From assembly GCA_022836615.1 (NCBI GenBank), contig MU405262.1:62001-126000 (forward strand): 64,000 nucleotides of DNA. The letters run 5' to 3'. The DNA is from Annulohypoxylon bovei var. microspora. Its lineage: Eukaryota; Ascomycota; Sordariomycetes; Xylariales; Hypoxylaceae. The notes beneath the pieces are model-generated. The model had not been told where the DNA came from. It worked only from the letters and a program-made list of their open reading frames with translations, and ran no database searches. The position numbers were made by a program, and so were the translations under genes. This document shows positions 32,626 to 43,483 of the stretch, piece by piece. How positions within the stretch are numbered: position 1 is the first letter of the stretch; each line of letters opens with the position of its first letter.

Positions 32626-34607
32626 CTAAACCGCGGTCCCCACCGCCTCATCCCCGTCGACATTAACATTAACAGTAACTTCGCTGCTGCTGCTCCTCTC
32701 CCTATCCATCTCGTCACTCCTAACCCTCCTCATGACCAGCCTATCCGCGCGCCCAAACAGGCCGAGGACCAACGGCAGGGGCACGATGACAAGCGCCACG
32801 ACCGCGGTGAAGATGAGCGCGTTGTCCATATTCTGCGGCGGGTTTGCCTGGTCGCCCGCCTTCAGGGCGTCGCTTATGACGATGAAGATGCCGCCCAGCA
32901 GCTGCCCTCCGGCCCACGCGATCGTGGACGTGAACTCGGGGCTCATGGGGTGGCCGAGCTCGCAGAGGAACTCGAGGGCGACGGGGACGAGGGAGAAGCT
33001 AGCGGCGCCGAGGATGCTGAGGACGACGTAGGGGCCGGCGATGTCGCGGGTGGCGGGCATCCAGATGAAGATGAGGTAGCACAGGCCTATGATGGGCACG
33101 GCGAGCTTGATGGCGAAGAGGAAGGCCTTCGTGCGGTCGAGGATCGGGCTGGAGACGGCGGAGGCGACGAGCCCGACAATGATGAGCAGGGCGCCCGCGA
33201 TGCCGGCCTCGTCGGACGAGAAGCCGTAGGGAAGCATGATCTGGTTGAGCAGCGAGGAGATGCTGTTGAAGAAGCCGACGTACACCGCGTACGGGATCAG
33301 GAGCAGCCAGATCTCGAGGGACTTAAGGAGGCGTAGCGAGTCTTGCAGCGACGCTTTGGGAGTAGAGCCTGAAGGGCCCGGGGGAGTGGGTGGTGCGGCC
33401 GGGATGAAGAAGGATGGCAACGCGGCTACGGAAGACTAATATTGGGCATTGGGTCAGTATAATCACTACAAGAGAAGAAAAAAGCGTGAAAGGGACGTAC
33501 GATGATAGAGACATAGAGCACGGCATTGGAAACGTCGGCCGGTCCCGAGACCATGAACGGCACGACGAGCTGCCCGATCGCGGCGCCGAAAGGATTCGCC
33601 AAACTAGCTAAAGCTGTAGCGGCAACACGACCCCTATTTGTGAACCACATATCGGAATACCGTGTCGGGGCGCTAAGCACGAAAGGCTGGGCCAATCCGG
33701 TCAGTATCTGGCCGAACATGACGACACCGTACATCCCTCCATCGCGGGAGTGGGAACCGGCATAGCGGATCCAGTTGCCGGCGAGGATCAGCACGGCTGA
33801 GGCAATGATGGACGGCTTAGGTCCCCAGTGCAAGGCGTAGATAGTGACGGGGAAGATGACGACGAAGGAGAACAGGAAGGCCGTCGAGAACCAGTTGATG
33901 GCGGACTCGGTGGTGTTGTAGTATGTGGCCGCATTTTGCGAGACGGGCGAGAAGGTCAGCCACTAAAGGATTTCAGGTGTTAGCCAACTTATCGCATCAT
34001 TTTATGTTGGATGTTGGTTGTTGGATATATTAAAGTAGCAGCGAAGTATGCTCGGGAGAGTAGCACTACATCTTGCCAAGGCAAGGCTGCGATGCAAGAA
34101 GAAACGAATAACAAAGTAATAACGAAAAGGTGTGCGATATGACAGCTACCGATTGGTAGATCTCGCGGCCTTTTCGCTATGGGGGCCATATCTTGCGGCG
34201 TAGAAGCTGCAATGAGATGCAGATAATTACATAAGACAACAACTTACATCCCAGCTGACGATGATATTTAACAGCGTAAGCTGTACGAGGCCGAACCACC
34301 GTCTCTTGTACACTTTGTATGTGATGCTCCCGCGATCGCCATTCTCGATCGAAGCGTTTTCTAGTTCCTCCTGCGACCGGTTGGCAATGCCTGCCAGATC
34401 GTTGATATCGATGTCGGTTGAGCCGGAAGCTAGACGCAAGTGGCCACCCTTGATGCGCGAGTTCTTGCCGGACGAACCGGTGCCTATGGGATTGAGGGCG
34501 TACTCGTCGCGTGCCTTCTTAGCGATAGCGTCGTCGTCGTCGTCGTAGTCGTTGCTCGTAGGTGTTATAGCCACATCTTTGGCCGACTCGCGGCTACTGC
34601 GAGACAT
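32626..34607 (-). CDS. MFS transporter, SLC49/FLVCR-like
   Basis: 543 residues in three exons: 34248-34607, 33501-33962 and 32626-33435. The introns are 33963-34247 (GTAAGT...TTTAG) and 33436-33500 (GTACGT...TTAG), all phase 0. The N-terminus is a hydrophilic Asp-rich cytosolic tail of about 100 residues, then KRRWFGLVQLTLLNIIVSWDWLTFSPV, the TM1 region typical of FLVCR/DIRC2-type (SLC49) MFS proteins. Exon 2 encodes TM2-TM5 (FSTAFLFSFVVIFPVTIYAL, GQILTGLAQPFVLS). Exon 3 encodes the second half (YAVYVGFFNSISSLLNQIML, FSLVPVALEFLCELGHPMSP, GGQLLGGIFIVISDAL). The animal relatives carry heme, choline or ethanolamine; the fungal substrate is unknown. All twelve helices appear present. The 285-base first intron is longer than most here and contains no obvious gene. 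Confidence 0.88.
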
Positions 34608-36437
34608 TATGAGCCTCTATGTTCCCGTCCGTCCCGCGGTAGCTTTTGATCCTCCCTGCGACTGGATGTCTTTGACTTTTTAGGTATTTTTCCTTATCTT
34701 CGCAGACAGAGTATCAGATAGCTTCGGTTAGCCGAATGCCGCCCCGCGTCGATCTTCCAAGAACACCCCCAAATGTCCAACCAGCCAGCCCAGCTGACTT
34801 ACTACTACTATCCGCTGGAGTGAATAAATTTCGTCGAATATCGAATATCGTGGCGTCTTTTATTAGACAATATAATTTCTACCGCTCGGGAATATCTATC
34901 GGATCGATGTTTCAAATTCGCATCGTGTAAAAAAACGAACCAGATACAACAGAAGACCACAAACGATTGACGAAGTAACGGAAGAAAATGAAAAGTTGGC
35001 TAAGAGATACAATGTGGTACCATGATAAGAGAAAATAACAAACTATCGCCTAAGAAGAATTTACCTAGGCATCTCGTCTACGTATAATCGTCTCATATTA
35101 AGCATATGAAGGGAGACTTATTGAAGCCAGTTGGGTTGTTTTGCAATGACAAAAGCAACGAGGCCATCCAGGACAGGGGTATATCCAGTATTGAAGGCAA
35201 CCAACACAGGGATGCTTTCCTAATGAAGAAGAGACGGGAGAAAACCTTCAACTTTGATAGGTGGAGCCTACGAACAGATAGACCGATTTGGTTAGTAACA
35301 TATCTAGGTACTCCATAAATCACCCGGTTCTTTCGCCAGCATGGAAAGGTGCGTCTGAAGTTGGGAAACTATGAGGCAAGCGCAAGCAAGATAATAGCCG
35401 TAAAGTTATAGCGTTTCAGCCACAAACAGACTCAACTCTTAACGAGCTTCGTCAGAACTTTGATTGGATAATAGTCAGGGCACACCTACCGTATCTGGCC
35501 ACCGTTTCCGTGTAACATAACCCTCCAACTCTTTTTGAGTCTCGAAGAGTTTATGCCATTGCAACCCCCAAATGTGTAGCCCGCTCGTGACCTGGCGTAT
35601 AATCGGGCCATCTTTGACGTCTAATGAGTCTCTCTCGGTCGTTCTTCTGACATGTGTGCTCGTTGTGCGTCACGATCTGCTTGATTATAGGGGAATACAT
35701 GTAACACTCCTTGAAGAGACTGATTATAAGTACCGAAACAACCCCTTAAAAGTAGATAGTACTTGGGGTTATACTCTAGATGGGCTATATGCATCCAATT
35801 CGATAAAATGAAACCACATTGAGTAAACTAGGCCTACGGTTTCATTACACATTGTCTTCATGCTACTTAGATATTCTTACTATTAGGGTCGTATCTCTAG
35901 AATGTGACTATGAAAAGGGGTTCTCAAATGTGGCCAATTGGTATTATTTACCACATACATATGTAGGTAGGTAGGTATTATACGAGCTCTGATAAGCAAG
36001 ACATGTTAGATATCTAGGTACTCCATGTATAATGTATCCCCAAATATGTTTCGTACGATATTAAATGTAATTCGTTGACAGACCTCGGGGTTATGCACGT
36101 TCACTTAACGCTATCTATGATGGTTATAAGTAAACCATCTAACAATGGAAAGCAAAGATAAACTTGGCTAGAAGAGTTTAGGAACAGAGATCTATTTTCT
36201 TTATAGTTGATAATGCAGTCTATGGTACATAGAGCAGGCGGTTATAGGTACCCCAGCCGCATGCGATCCGCATGAGCCGCAAACCGTGTTACAGAACCAC
36301 CACCGCTTGACCATCCGACAGGGGTCGCGCAATGGTAGCTGGGTTGCCAGATCGAAAACCCACTCGCACCATCGTTCTAGAAGCTCCACGAATATATCGT
36401 CATGGTGCCGGCGGTTTCCGGATCGGATTTGCGTCGT
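34608..36437. other. Gene-free stretch, 1.8 kb
   Basis: No supported gene. Upstream region of the MFS gene and 3' flank of QCR6. Small frames (for example 35106-35318 forward and 36201-36389 reverse) have no domain. TAGGTAGGTAGGTA tandem at about 35964-35978. Confidence 0.5.
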
Positions 36438-37222
36438 TTATTTGAGGACCGACCAGAGCTTGGGGGCGGCGCATTGGCTGGCGCAGTGCGCAAGATGGAA
36501 GACTGGAAGGCAGAAAGCCACGTTAGTTTATGATTCGTAAATATAACGCATAACAAGCCCGAGGCATCTCCTTAATGAGAGGATAGGCCAGCGCCAGTCC
36601 AAGATACGGCGATTCTTACATTCTTCGACGCAATCCTCCTTGCCCTCGTCGTCATCTGAGGCGTTCGTGACACGTTCAACGCATTCGTCGAAGTGGTGCT
36701 TGACAGATGAGCACTGCTTGGAGTTTTTGCATTCTGTGAAGGGAGTCGTCAGCCAATATCCAATGACGTCGTGCGATTTATGTATTTAGTGGTATAGCGC
36801 TTGCGCGATAAATATCGTCTCAAGCAGTCGTTTCGAAGTTTCGAATAGAATATGCCGTATGCGCCAGATATAGTGAATAAAACGAACCTTCCTCGAATTT
36901 TTCCTTGGGATCCTCGATTTCTTCTTCTTCCTCCTCTTCTTCCTCCTCGGCCTCCTCTTCTTGAGAGTCCTAATGAACGATTAGCCGACCTCCTCCACGA
37001 ATCGAAGTACGTGTAAAAACAAGAGATATGGGAATATGAGGCTTGTAAGAGCTCGCGGGCCGCAAGTTGCAAGCTATAATCTGGAAATGTGGTGGAATTT
37101 CGGGCTCAGGCTTTCTCGTGTGGGGGAAATCGTACATTGTCCTCAGCTGGTGCCTCGGCTTCGGCGGTGGTCCATGGCGTTACCGCCTCGACGAGGTCTT
37201 GAATGCTGTCCCAGATACCCAT
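36438..37222 (-). CDS. QCR6: Ubiquinol-cytochrome c reductase hinge protein (complex III subunit 6)
   Basis: Acidic hinge subunit of mitochondrial complex III that assists cytochrome c1/cytochrome c interaction. Four short exons, none long enough to stand out alone: 37136-37222, 36888-36969, 36620-36733 and 36438-36502. Introns are 36970-37135 (GTACGA...TTAG), 36734-36887 (GTTCGT...ACAG) and 36503-36619 (GTAAGA...CCAG). The protein has 115 residues and starts MGIWDSIQDLVEAVTPW. A highly acidic tract follows (ten consecutive Glu near residue 40), then the conserved core ECKNSKQCSSVKHHFDECVE and REDCVEE-like GKEDCVEEFFHLAHC, ending CAAPKLWSVLK. The paired cysteines of the hinge are all present. 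Phases join perfectly, so I consider the model firm. Confidence 0.93.
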
Positions 37223-38102
37223 TGTGCTCGGAGCGGATGTCGGGCGGTTTTAATGCCTTGCTTGCTTTCGGGGATGAACGAGGGTTGGTGATGAAATGCG
37301 GTCTCCGAAAAACGTTGGCACTGAGAAAAATAGAGCGTCACCAATTGAGCCATTTTGATTGGCCGCGGTTATGAGCTCGCATCACGTGATTCGAACACGA
37401 TCCCTCCGTCCTCGAAACCTTATGCTTAAATACATGTATCGGAGTGGAAGCTACGACATAGTCAATTCGGTACGGGATAGAGAAATATTTATTTAATTTT
37501 CACCCTTCATTAACATATCCGGAAATGTTATAATCTAGATATTCCATCGGATCACTATTCTCTTACCTCATTGGTTTAATTTCTTATTGCTCTTGCATAG
37601 TATGGTTTAACCTACCTAGTCTACAAATCCGAAAGTTCAGCAGGGGAGGTAAGCTATAGCCAGGCGGCCGACCAGCCGCATCCCCTAGTATACCAAGCTG
37701 ACCAAGGTCCTAAACATAAACTTAGACATTCTCAATACAGCACAACTGGCCAGGTATTCGCATTAACACAATATATTCCGCCTATTATTCTTGATGTGTA
37801 GATAGATATAAATCCCCTTTCTTTTCTTTTCATATCTTCACTTTCCTCGAACATTGGCTTTGTCACGTTCTAAGTTATGAGTCTATTGACTCAATAGCGC
37901 TTAGAATATGACCAAGATACAAACACGTAGATAGTAACTACGCTAGCACACCGAAATGTCAATTTTCAGTGGCAGGGGTATCAAATTCTCATTGTATCGA
38001 TTCCGTAAGACCCATTAGCCATGGATTTTTTAGGTAACCGAATTCGTCAACGGCATCTGTCGACGGCTTCAAAATTCTATAGTGGCTCATAAGCCGACTT
38101 CG
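37223..38102. other. Intergenic, QCR6 promoter to WBP2-like 3' flank
   Basis: Apart from the QCR6 upstream elements noted separately, nothing is recognisable. AT-rich between about 37480 and 37620. Confidence 0.5.
37341..37389 (-). promoter_or_regulatory. CCAAT boxes and TCACGTGA element upstream of QCR6
   Basis: On the gene's strand, about 120-167 bases upstream of the QCR6 ATG, there is CCAAT (complement at 37358-37362), a second CCAAT on the opposite strand (37341-37345) and a perfect palindrome TCACGTGA (37382-37389). CCAAT is the site of the HAP complex, which controls respiratory genes in fungi. CACGTG is the core of bHLH factors such as Cbf1, which acts on yeast QCR genes. The role here is inference from position. 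Confidence 0.45.
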
Positions 38103-38939
38103 TTATTCCCTTTCTGCGTCTTCCCGCATTTGCTCGTCGAAGCGCATGTTGACCGCCTGAGCCTGAGCCTCGTCATAGTTTGGTGGGGGTTCGTCCGGAG
38201 TTTGCTGGTGGCCCTGCTGTTCTCGAACTGCTTCGTCTGCTCGTCGAGCCACCTCGCTTACTTGGCCAGGGTTATCGCCACCCTGAGGACCACTATATTC
38301 TGGTAGCTGTTCATCGTGAACCGCCTGTGCCCAATTGCTCTGGCCCGATTCCTCCGCAATCTGTGCCGCGTGGTGAAGGCGTGCTTTGAGCTCCACGAAT
38401 TTCGATTCAAATTCGCTAGAGCCGCCGTCCTTGAATGTCAATCTCAGATTCACTCTTGGAAATTCCGGCGGAATATTTCCGTCAGGTACTGGTCTCACAA
38501 GAGCCTCCCAATACCAAGGTCCGATCCACGATGAGCACATACGACTGTCCTGGCAGCCTAATATCTTAGACGAAAAAGATTTGAATTGGTCTGTAGGCTT
38601 GGATGGTAAATAGATCAACTAAGGGTAGATGTTAACCCGACACTCAACTCCCACATCGTGACACATGGTGTTACCGCTTACCCTTTGGTTCGTTATGTAT
38701 GCCGTGCCACTCTCGCTCTTAATGTTGAGAGGAGGGATGTCGGCTGGTTGGTTCGGGGCGGTTATGCTGAGAGTTATCCTGCCTCTTGTCCTGTGTAGGA
38801 TAGTCTCATGCGGCAGAGGCTCGATCTCCCCGGCCCGAGACAGCATGACCCAGCTAGCATCCAAGTTAGTGTCCTCCTCACCCCGGTTGCTCTGGCTAAG
38901 GATGTACGACGCATGCTGGTCGTGAAGCCCGTAATCCAT
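38103..38939 (-). CDS. WBP2-like GRAM-domain protein with PPxY motif
   Basis: 257 residues in two exons: 38682-38939 and 38103-38618, intron 38619-38681 (GTAAGC...TTAG, phase 0). The GRAM/PH-like region begins WVMLSRAGEIEPLPHETIL and runs through SGTAYITNQR | LIYLPSKPTDQFKSFSS, a highly characteristic WBP2 junction, to LRLTFKDGGSSEFESKFVEL. The disordered C-terminus contains DEPPPNYDEAQ, a PPxY motif that binds WW domains such as those of Rsp5/Nedd4-type ubiquitin ligases. In animals WBP2 is a WW-binding coactivator; the fungal protein is probably a ligase adaptor or membrane-associated factor. Start: I chose the ATG at 38939. An optional in-frame intron at 38854-38907 (GTACAT...CTAAC...CTAG, 54 bases, no stop) would remove 18 residues and give MDYGLHDQHASWVMLS, closer to the short N-terminus of relatives. 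Confidence 0.85.
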
Positions 38940-41900
38940 TATGACGACAGGAGACGAACGGCGCAAGCTTGGTTGCGCATGCAAAGCCGTAGAATGAAGA
39001 GCGAGGCTCTCAGGGAGGATAAAGACGGATATCACATCCTAGAAGTCGCGGATGGGAGAGAAGGGGGAAAGAGGAGTTTAGGTAAGGGGAGGGAGGATGA
39101 GGACGAGGACCAAGGGCTAGTTCGAGGCTCAGGTCGATAGGAATAGAATAGACAAGAGAAACTCATACATACTTTATTGACATTTCGGACAAATTTGGTT
39201 GTCAGCTCTCAGGTCTTGTGCACAAGTCCTAGCAGTGCCAACCGAGCTCCTGGGATTCGTCGGCACAAGAAAAACCGGCAAGGTCCCAGCGATTTAGGTG
39301 ACAGGAACTGGCTCGGTGGGCTCTCGCTGGTCTCTCGGAGCGGCACGGCTTGCAGGTAGTTTGATGGAGATGTTGATATTGATAATAGTGGGCCACTAAC
39401 ACGGTAGCCGCTGGAACTTGCGCTGCCGGAACTGGTAGCTAAACGGCGCGCGACTGGCACGACAGAACTGGCAGGGCTCTGCAAGGTCTCGCAGATGTGG
39501 AGTGGCACTTGTACTGTGTAGGCACTGGAACAGCTCTAGTGGATGGCGATTGTTTGATATTGGATAATGGTGTGTGCAATAGGGAGAATTCCTGCCTTCT
39601 GCTGCAAGGCGCAAAACCTCAAACCGCAAACCGGTTTCTTGATTCGATAACCTATTTGATGGTGATGATGAAGATAACGATGATAATGCTCACGTTCAAC
39701 GGGGGGATTTCCTGTCGGAAGGGCCGATAGTTTACCGTAAAGTAAGTATTTTTCACTAATACTTCGGAAAAGCCTTTCTCGATCCTCGATAGGAGCAGCA
39801 GTGTGATGACGAAGACCCGATTACAAGTGGTATGGGTAAGCGATATTCGCCGGTTCGGTATGGCTGGGTAAGTCGTAAGGTGGTAAGGTGGGAAAAGTTG
39901 AGCTCTAGACCAGGGATAAGTTATGCGTGCCAAGACGCCGCCCACACCCCGGTCTAAAAGCCCTAAGGCAAGGAGCTAAGAATGGAATAGACTAACTTGA
40001 CTTAGCAGGTGGCGGAGATGTAGGCTCAAGCCACCAGTACCTATGTCATCGTCTAAATTAAGTGAGAACACATGTATCTTAATTAGATAAGATTGATTAG
40101 GCTCCGTCACACAAGGTTGTGATACCTAAGAGGGGTAAAGTTCCAAGATGTCACTCTTGAACTTACCTAATGCATAAAAGCTGTCTTAAGTCATACTCGA
40201 TTTTAGATACATGTTGAGATGAACATATTGTTGAATCTAGTTGAATCTGCCTTGAGTTCGCCCTGTGTCACTAACATACCTTAGATACCTTAGGTACATA
40301 GGTATGTATGTAGGTGCGTACATATTTAATTTTCTCGGATATTCTCATTGGCTCTAACTAGAGCTATAGTCTTTCACATGCTTCTATATCACTCTTTTCA
40401 AGCAGCTAGCTCGGGGTAATATATTACGCCTCCTACATACATCAGAATAGACTATAGTGGACTATGAGTGGAATAGCGGACTTCAATGTTTAAAGAAGAA
40501 GAAAAAAACAAGGTACTACCTAGAAAAGGAAGAGCAACTACTAGTTTAATTATTCTTTTCTCTCTAAATCATGTTAGTTACGTATGTGGTATCTAAACGT
40601 CCCTTAGACTTGGCAAGTGCAAGTCAAATCCACTATTGGCTAATTACGTAACCGTGCCTGAGTTGGAACTACCTATCCGACTAGTATTAGATCCTTTACC
40701 TCGTTTAACTTCTCATTATTCCTAGACATTCCCAATATATCTTCTCGGCACTTTTACACAACTTGGAACTTGGAACCTGGTACTAATAATTCTCAAACGT
40801 CAATAAATACATATTGAATATGGCTGGCTTACAATATGCAAAGAAGCAAAGAAGCAAAGAGGCAAAGAGCCCTTACACGAGACGCAATATAGATAAATCC
40901 TCGGACCATACCGTCAAACCAACCACGTCGACTTCAAATGTTCCAACGAGCATTTGACTCCTCCGGTCCTGACTTACACTGGCCAACAACAGGTTTGGGT
41001 TGGTTCAATGCATACACATACATTGGCTATGCGTCATGAAATTAAGGTCGTCAATTGGAACCTGATCTTCGGTGGTCACTCCGCCTTATCATGATCTTCA
41101 AGCTCGTTGACGAGCAGAGTTATCGTTAAATGCCTTAGCTGATCTAGGCTTTTTCGGTTCTGCCTGTTGTCAACCCCGTTTTCCTTTCCCCTCTTTCTCC
41201 CGATCTCAAGTTTTTCTGGTTGTCTGTCAGGGTCCTGTTTTGTACGATACCGGCGTACCGTTCAGCTCCCTGCTTCAGTGTGTTGACACACATGATTGAT
41301 TCATTGGGTACTCAGTCATTGGCTGCGAAATCTGCGTACCATGGCTAGCCTCCCGAGTTTCACCCATCCTTCTGGGCCTATCAGCACCTATAAAGTGACC
41401 CAAACCGAAAGAATCATGCAGAGACTATCACTACGCAGACCTGGGGACAAGACCTGCCTGTCACCCCAAGCTCGCCAAGTGACTCGGACCCCATGATATC
41501 TTCGGAGAGCATTCTATTCCCCGGTTCACATACATACAATGTCACTTTACCGGAGCAATGCCCTTTCCATTGCACCGTCATCTGCGGGATCTGCTTTCTC
41601 CTCGTCGGGAACCTATTTCATTGGTTCGTCTTCAACTGAGGCTCCGCATCAAGAAAAGACTTATCATATTCTACACCGGCCACTCCGCGCGACGTCTCTT
41701 AGATGAGACGCTTCATACCATCGGTCTAGCCTGGTAAAGACGAGGAGGTATCATGGTCTCGGGGCGTTACGTTACGTTAATTGAATCTCGATAGTGCTGA
41801 CCTCCTCATGACCCCAAAGTTAAATCCTCCACGGGCTACTATTCCAGCGAGGACTGATCGAATCTAATTTGTTCTTATATTTCGGCCTAGTATGCATTGC

Positions 41901-43483
41901 AGATCATTAGCCCGGGCAATCTCTTCCCAAACCGAACTTCTCTTGAGCGCATCTTGTTATTCATTGATTCCAGCCTATCGTGAAACCTCTCGACGCCTGC
42001 CCAAACCACGTCAGTCAGCGGATACACTCGGGATAGACCGAACACTACGCTGAAGATCTTCACGAGTGGGCAGCATCGGATTCTCGCAATGCTAAAGCGT
42101 TGTTTCGGCATATTGGAACCTGAATAGACGAAGGCAACCTTATTCATACGACATCGATGTGCTTATAGGACCGCCAATACTTACAACATGAGCTATATTA
42201 TAGCCCATAACGGGAAGGTCTACGTGATGTAACGACTCGATAAAACTACCCGTACTATCGCCGATCAACCTCTTGTGCCATTACCAGGTCTATTGATGGC
42301 GGTATGAAGCTGGACGTGGGTCGGTTCCTTCGGCAGAGAAGCACGCGGCACGATTATGCAATTTACGCATAGTTGAAGGCAATGCCTACCGTATCCACCC
42401 TAAGAGTATATGGGACGAAGTGAATACCCTCGCACGTTAGCCGATAGCGGTCGGAAGCATACGGAGTAGTTAGTTTCAGACTGCTACTACTAACTAGTTA
42501 AGCTTAGTCTTGTCGTCTCTTGTCTAGGGACGCCATCCTTCGTCTGGTCTATGGAAGATTCCATACGTGACGATGGGGTACTTTGGAACGTTAGGTAATT
42601 AGACATTATTCATTACTAGTATTACTAGCCATTGGCCCCAATGGAGCGTAAAGTCAGCCACCGGCAACGCGACTCGTGTGTCTGGTGGACTGGCTATATC
42701 GTCAGCCGTACTCGGACGCCCATGCTAGGTTTTCACCGCCCCTAGGCTTGTGAAGTGGCCCCTTGAGCGGCCTTAGGCACCCCGATTCGGCGGCCCTAGA
42801 TGGTTGATCGACTATAGCAGCACCCGACGCTTCAGCCACGTAAATGGTAGGGAAGCACGAGATCATACGAGTCGCAGCACCAGTGGCTTAACCTGCGCAG
42901 AAAGGAACAGAATACACAATCAACGCCAGAAGTACAAAAACAAGGTACACATCACATACACGCAGCTCAGTCTCTCGTGGAAGTTCATTTGATTCATCGA
43001 GCTGTGTTGTCATAGTCATAAGCGTCATGATCGTTTCGTTTCAATCTACCGCATTACCGCGTGCGTTTTGTGTGTGTTGTGAATGTGATGGTGTGAATAG
43101 CCACAAGTCCTTGCCCAACCGGACGTCATTACCAAGGGATGGTGAAAGATGGAAATGGCCCCCCTCCAAATCATGAGGGCATGATGTTATGATGACAACG
43201 AGAACTCCTTCCCCCCCCCTGAAAAGCAAACCAATGAAGAAAAAAACTCCCGAAAATACAGTACACGGCCAAGAAATGCCGATGTCCAGTGGCCCGTTCG
43301 GCGGCGTTCTAGCTCGAAGCGAGAACAAGCAGCCAAGAAGAGCGGACAAGTCAGCACCATGATTCCAAGCCCAAACCACAACTACGGGGCGTCCGTCATT
43401 TTCCCTGTTAGGAGGAACTTTGGGACCCCCCCTCCACCGGCGCTGGATCATCTCCAGCTCAACGCATAAGCCAGGTCCCCTCG
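38940..43483. other. Long gene-poor stretch, 4.5 kb
   Basis: Largest gap in the window. Only the WBP2-like promoter (near 38940-39200) and the rid1-type 3' flank (43041-43483) can be assigned. Frames up to about 136 codons exist (39209-39508 and 41887-42147 reverse, 41296-41496 and 42804-42992 forward), but none has a domain or convincing splice partner. Contains TAGGTA/TACCTA clusters at about 40281-40320 and an 8-base tandem at 40838-40869. I saw no transposase, reverse transcriptase or terminal repeats. Confidence 0.5.
40838..40869. repeat. 8-base tandem (GCAAAGAA/G), four units
   Basis: Four consecutive octamers: GCAAAGAA twice, then GCAAAGAG twice. Simple repeat. Confidence 0.85.

Noticed and set aside
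32536..33336. 266-codon forward frame over the MFS gene
   Set aside because: Shadow of the transporter's third exon; rich in Asp/Glu/Gly/Arg because it is the complement of hydrophobic codons.
36310..36375. Possible tRNA-like segment
   Set aside because: A and B box consensus and cloverleaf pairing could not be made to fit.
41887..42147. 86-codon reverse frame with ATG in the gene-poor island
   Set aside because: No recognisable motif, no splice partner, composition not clearly coding.
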